A stretch of 44,949 nt of DNA. It comes from Verrucomicrobia bacterium 12-59-8 (lineage in GTDB: Bacteria > Verrucomicrobiota > Verrucomicrobiae > Verrucomicrobiales > Verrucomicrobiaceae). Location: the NCBI GenBank assembly GCA_002279765.1, contig NCCR01000015.1:32468-77416 (forward strand). The letters run 5' to 3'. The stretch's first letter is position 1. Each line of letters opens with the position of its first letter. A program made the position numbers and the translations under genes. The notes under the pieces are model-generated. The model was not told the origin of the DNA, did not search any database, and worked only from the letters and a program-made list of their open reading frames with translations. Positions 43,044 through 44,949 of the stretch are shown here, in pieces.

Positions 43044-43775
43044 TCATGACCTACGGTTTTGTTCGTCCAGTTGTACACGGGTTGTTCGCAGCAGTTCACG
43101 GAGGGCTGGATTGTCCAGCGCGGCCTGAGCGGCCTCCACTTCGGCGTCCTTTTTGCTGCGTCCGGCACCACGTCCAAGCTGGGTGCCCTGCCAGGAGACG
43201 GCGGCGATGAAGTTTTTCGCGTGATCCGGGCCTTCTGCACCGACAATCACATAAAGAGGCGGTGCAATACCGACCGCTTGAATGAGTTCCTGAAGCTGCC
43301 CCTTCGGATTGGCATCCAGCAGGCCGCGATTCAGCGCTTCTAAATCTTCGGCGAAGAGCCGTGCGGCAAATTGATGGGCGGCGTCGCTGCCAGAATCGAG
43401 ATGAACGGCCCCTGCAACGGCTTCGAGGGCGTCGGCAAGGGTGGATTCGCGGTCCCGGCCACCGTTGGCCTCCTCACCACGACCGAGCTGCAAATGCGCG
43501 CCAAGTCCAATCCGACGGGCGATGCGGGCGAGCGCCTTGGTGGAGACGAGCTGAGCGCGTGCTTGGGTCAGCACGCCCTCATCCGCCTGGGGGAGGCGCA
43601 TAAAGAGCAGATGAGACAAGGCGAGCTGTAGCACGGCGTCTCCGAGGAATTCGAGGCGCTGGTTGTCGGAGTGGGCACGCTGGTTTTCATAACCGACGCT
43701 GCCATGCGTAAGTGCGAGCCGCAGCAACGCGGGATCGCGAAAGGTATGGCCAATGACGTGTTCCAGCGGTTGCAT
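43044..43775 (-). CDS. rnc: Ribonuclease III
   Basis: The 243-residue protein has the RNase III catalytic signature NQRLEFLGDAVLQL (Glu42, Asp46) and the second acidic pair in LADALEAVAGAVHLDSG (Asp115, Glu118). A double-stranded RNA-binding domain follows at about 158-230 (PKGQLQELIQAVG, GRSKKDAEVEAAQAAL). It cleaves double-stranded RNA in rRNA precursors and structured mRNA. The length is normal. The gene lies just downstream of the tRNA-His fragment on the same strand. Confidence 0.93.
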   Translation of the reverse strand: MQPLEHVIGHTFRDPALLRLALTHGSVGYENQRAHSDNQRLEFLGDAVLQLALSHLLFMRLPQADEGVLTQARAQLVSTKALARIARRIGLGAHLQLGRGEEANGGRDRESTLADALEAVAGAVHLDSGSDAAHQFAARLFAEDLEALNRGLLDANPKGQLQELIQAVGIAPPLYVIVGAEGPDHAKNFIAAVSWQGTQLGRGAGRSKKDAEVEAAQAALDNPALRELLRTTRVQLDEQNRRS

Positions 43776-43823
43776 GTGTGCCTACTTTGTAGCCGGAAGT
43801 CCGGCAGCACTCCATGAAAAAAG

Positions 43824-43882
43824 TGGGGTGACCGACGGGACTCGAACCCGCAACAACCAGAATCACAATCTGGGGCTCTACC
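43824..43882 (-). tRNA. tRNA-His (GTG), 3' part only; 5' acceptor and D-arm sequence missing
   Basis: On the minus strand the sequence from GGTAGAGC to GGTCACCCCA is a textbook tRNA-His 3' portion. It has D-stem 3' strand GAGC, anticodon arm CCAGA-TTGTGAT-TCTGG with anticodon GTG (plus 43864-43866), a five-base variable loop, T arm GCGGG-TTCGAGT-CCCGT, acceptor CGGTCAC, C73 and an encoded CCA. The matching 5' strand (GTGACCG) and D-stem strand (GCTC) are absent. The DNA at 43883-43908 is unrelated and forms a hairpin ACCGTTC-CTGCC-GAACGGT that uses the first bases of the fragment. As it stands it cannot fold as a tRNA, so it is likely a pseudogene or attachment-site remnant and another tRNA-His must exist. 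Confidence 0.7.
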
Positions 43883-44020
43883 GTTCGGCAGGAACGGTTG
43901 CGCCAGCGAAAAATAAAGGGGCGGGAAAGCTGTGCGCTTCAAATGTGACCGAAATGTCAGTGAGCGAAGTGTCACTACAGAGTTTTTGTGTGTGTGGCTG
44001 GTTCTCTGCAAGCTCGATTC

Positions 44021-44230
44021 ATGGAAATGCTCATCCGATTCTTCACCGCTGTTCTGGACTTCTTTTCAGCCACCGGGACATTTTTTGGGGAGCTCAAAAA
44101 GCCACTTCATGACATCTGGGGTGTGGAAATGTTGCTCGTGCTCATCATGCTCAGCGTCGCTGTGGCCGGTATGGCCGCGTTCGGGCCCTGGAGCCGCAAG
44201 CGCAAGACGGGAGAATATCCCTGGCTGTGA
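44021..44230 (+). CDS. Small one- or two-helix membrane protein, 69 residues
   Basis: I start at ATG 44021 (MEMLIRFFTAVLDFF); an ATG two codons later is also possible. One amphipathic helix (about 3-22) is followed by a clear membrane helix (EMLLVLIMLSVAVAGMAAF) and a short basic end (SRKRKTGEYPWL). The gene lies 160 bp before the GntP-like permease on the same strand. I do not recognise the family; it may be an accessory protein. Confidence 0.5.
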   Translation: MEMLIRFFTAVLDFFSATGTFFGELKKPLHDIWGVEMLLVLIMLSVAVAGMAAFGPWSRKRKTGEYPWL

Positions 44231-44389
44231 GATTCAGCATCGCGGAATTATTAGGCTGCTCATTTCGTCTCCGCCACCCTTGAGCACATGTGCCCCGCTT
44301 GCGAGAGCTAGCGGATCGTTACCACTGAGTCGGGAAGTCCACTGTCGAATGTCTTGACGTGCCCGCCGCCTCCGGCCAGCATCGCGGCC

Positions 44390-44949
44390 ATGTTTCTCCT
44401 TGCCGCAACCTCGGCCAGCTACTGGCCCTTCGTCGTTCTCGCTGTCAGCGTGACTTTCATCATCATTGCGATCAGCAAGCTGCGCATGCATCCGTTTCTC
44501 GCGCTGGTGCTTGCAGCGCTGCTGGCCTGTCTGCTAGCGGGGAAGGATTCCTGGGATGTGGTGCAGAAGGATGGAAAGATGAAGGCAATGTCATCGCTGG
44601 TGGGCGCGGTGGAGATGGTTTCCAAGGGCCTGGGTGATTCAGCGCGTGACATCGCGATCTCGATCGCCCTGGCGGCCATCATTGGCATGTGCCTTATGGA
44701 AAGCGGTGGTGCTGACAAAGTGGTCCGGCGCTTCCTCGCGTTCTTCGGTGAAAAACGTGCGGGCTGGGCGCTGCTGTGGAGCACCTTCATCCTGAGCGCT
44801 CCGATCTTTTTCGACACGATGTTCATGCTGATGGTGCCGCTGGCGATGGCGCTGCGCATGCGCACGGGCAAAGACTACACGCTCTATCTCATGGCGATCT
44901 GCTGCGGCGGCACGGTGACGCATTCGATGCTGGTGCCGCATCCCGGACC
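44390..44949 (+). CDS. GntP family permease (gluconate transporter-like), 5' part
   Basis: An open frame from ATG 44390 runs to the window edge without a stop (186 codons visible). It starts with FLLAATSASYWPFVVLAVSV and has several membrane helices. The GntP-like region includes KLRMHPFLALVLAALLACLL, DIAISIALAAIIGMCLMESGGADKV and THSMLVPHPG, which corresponds to the conserved His/Pro motif near the substrate path. GntP members import gluconate or other small hydroxy acids with protons. The 3' end lies outside the window. Confidence 0.82.
   Translation, partial: MFLLAATSASYWPFVVLAVSVTFIIIAISKLRMHPFLALVLAALLACLLAGKDSWDVVQKDGKMKAMSSLVGAVEMVSKGLGDSARDIAISIALAAIIGMCLMESGGADKVVRRFLAFFGEKRAGWALLWSTFILSAPIFFDTMFMLMVPLAMALRMRTGKDYTLYLMAICCGGTVTHSMLVPHPG

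Overview
The window looks like a chromosomal segment of a Verrucomicrobiota bacterium, probably Verrucomicrobiales. This is an inference from the gene families together: alternative complex III with a CoxA-type oxidase, kinase-TPR receptors with a conserved short N-terminal domain, NlpC/P60 and SGNH secreted hydrolases, the near absence of Shine-Dalgarno sequences, and GC-rich DNA. There is no phage, complete insertion sequence or CRISPR array. The only foreign-looking DNA is an AT-richer patch at about 3420-5110 that holds a broken acyltransferase gene.

Layout. 1-3400: an AEC transporter and a DMT permease that overlap by ATGA, a likely terminator, then a secreted NlpC/P60 hydrolase. 3420-5113: acyltransferase-3 pseudogene and sparse sequence with one possible 50-residue ORF. 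5114-7462: divergent dihydrodipicolinate-synthase-like aldolase and SGNH hydrolase. 7736-10996: a membrane kinase-TPR protein with a degenerate kinase active site. 11094-29636 (minus strand): a respiratory cluster of about 18.5 kb. 29813-30859: a two-lobed aspartic protease-like lipoprotein. 30987-37663 (plus strand): five overlapping or tightly spaced genes for a YejABEF-like peptide ABC importer. 37735-39663: acetate-type symporter with its DUF485 partner. 39815-42792: a small membrane protein, a type I phosphodiesterase and an SLC13 permease. 43044-44949: RNase III, a 5'-truncated tRNA-His, a small membrane protein and the start of a GntP permease that runs off the window.

The respiratory cluster reads, in transcription order: actA, actB, actC, actD, actE, actF, a one-helix Ala/Pro-rich protein, a CcoN-like protein, a CcoO-like cytochrome, a membrane monoheme cytochrome c, a cupredoxin-like lipoprotein, coxA, coxC, coxD (subunit IV), two small membrane proteins, coxB, a strong hairpin terminator, then ctaA (heme A synthase). 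A sigma70-like promoter (TTGCAA, 17 bp, TATTCT) and a perfect TGTGA-N6-TCACA dyad lie in front of actA. The genes suggest one respiratory assembly: alternative complex III oxidises quinol, c-type cytochromes and perhaps the cupredoxin carry electrons, and the CoxABCD oxidase reduces oxygen.

The most unusual point is the CcoN-like protein. It aligns along its length with cbb3 oxidase subunit I, but two of three CuB histidines, the active-site tyrosine and both histidines of the GHVHAG heme motif are replaced, while its CcoO partner keeps an intact heme c site. This looks like a non-catalytic cbb3-derived module placed between complex III and an A-type oxidase. Other oddities are a roughly 255-residue domain inserted in CoxC, His-rich segments in several subunits, and the truncated tRNA-His.
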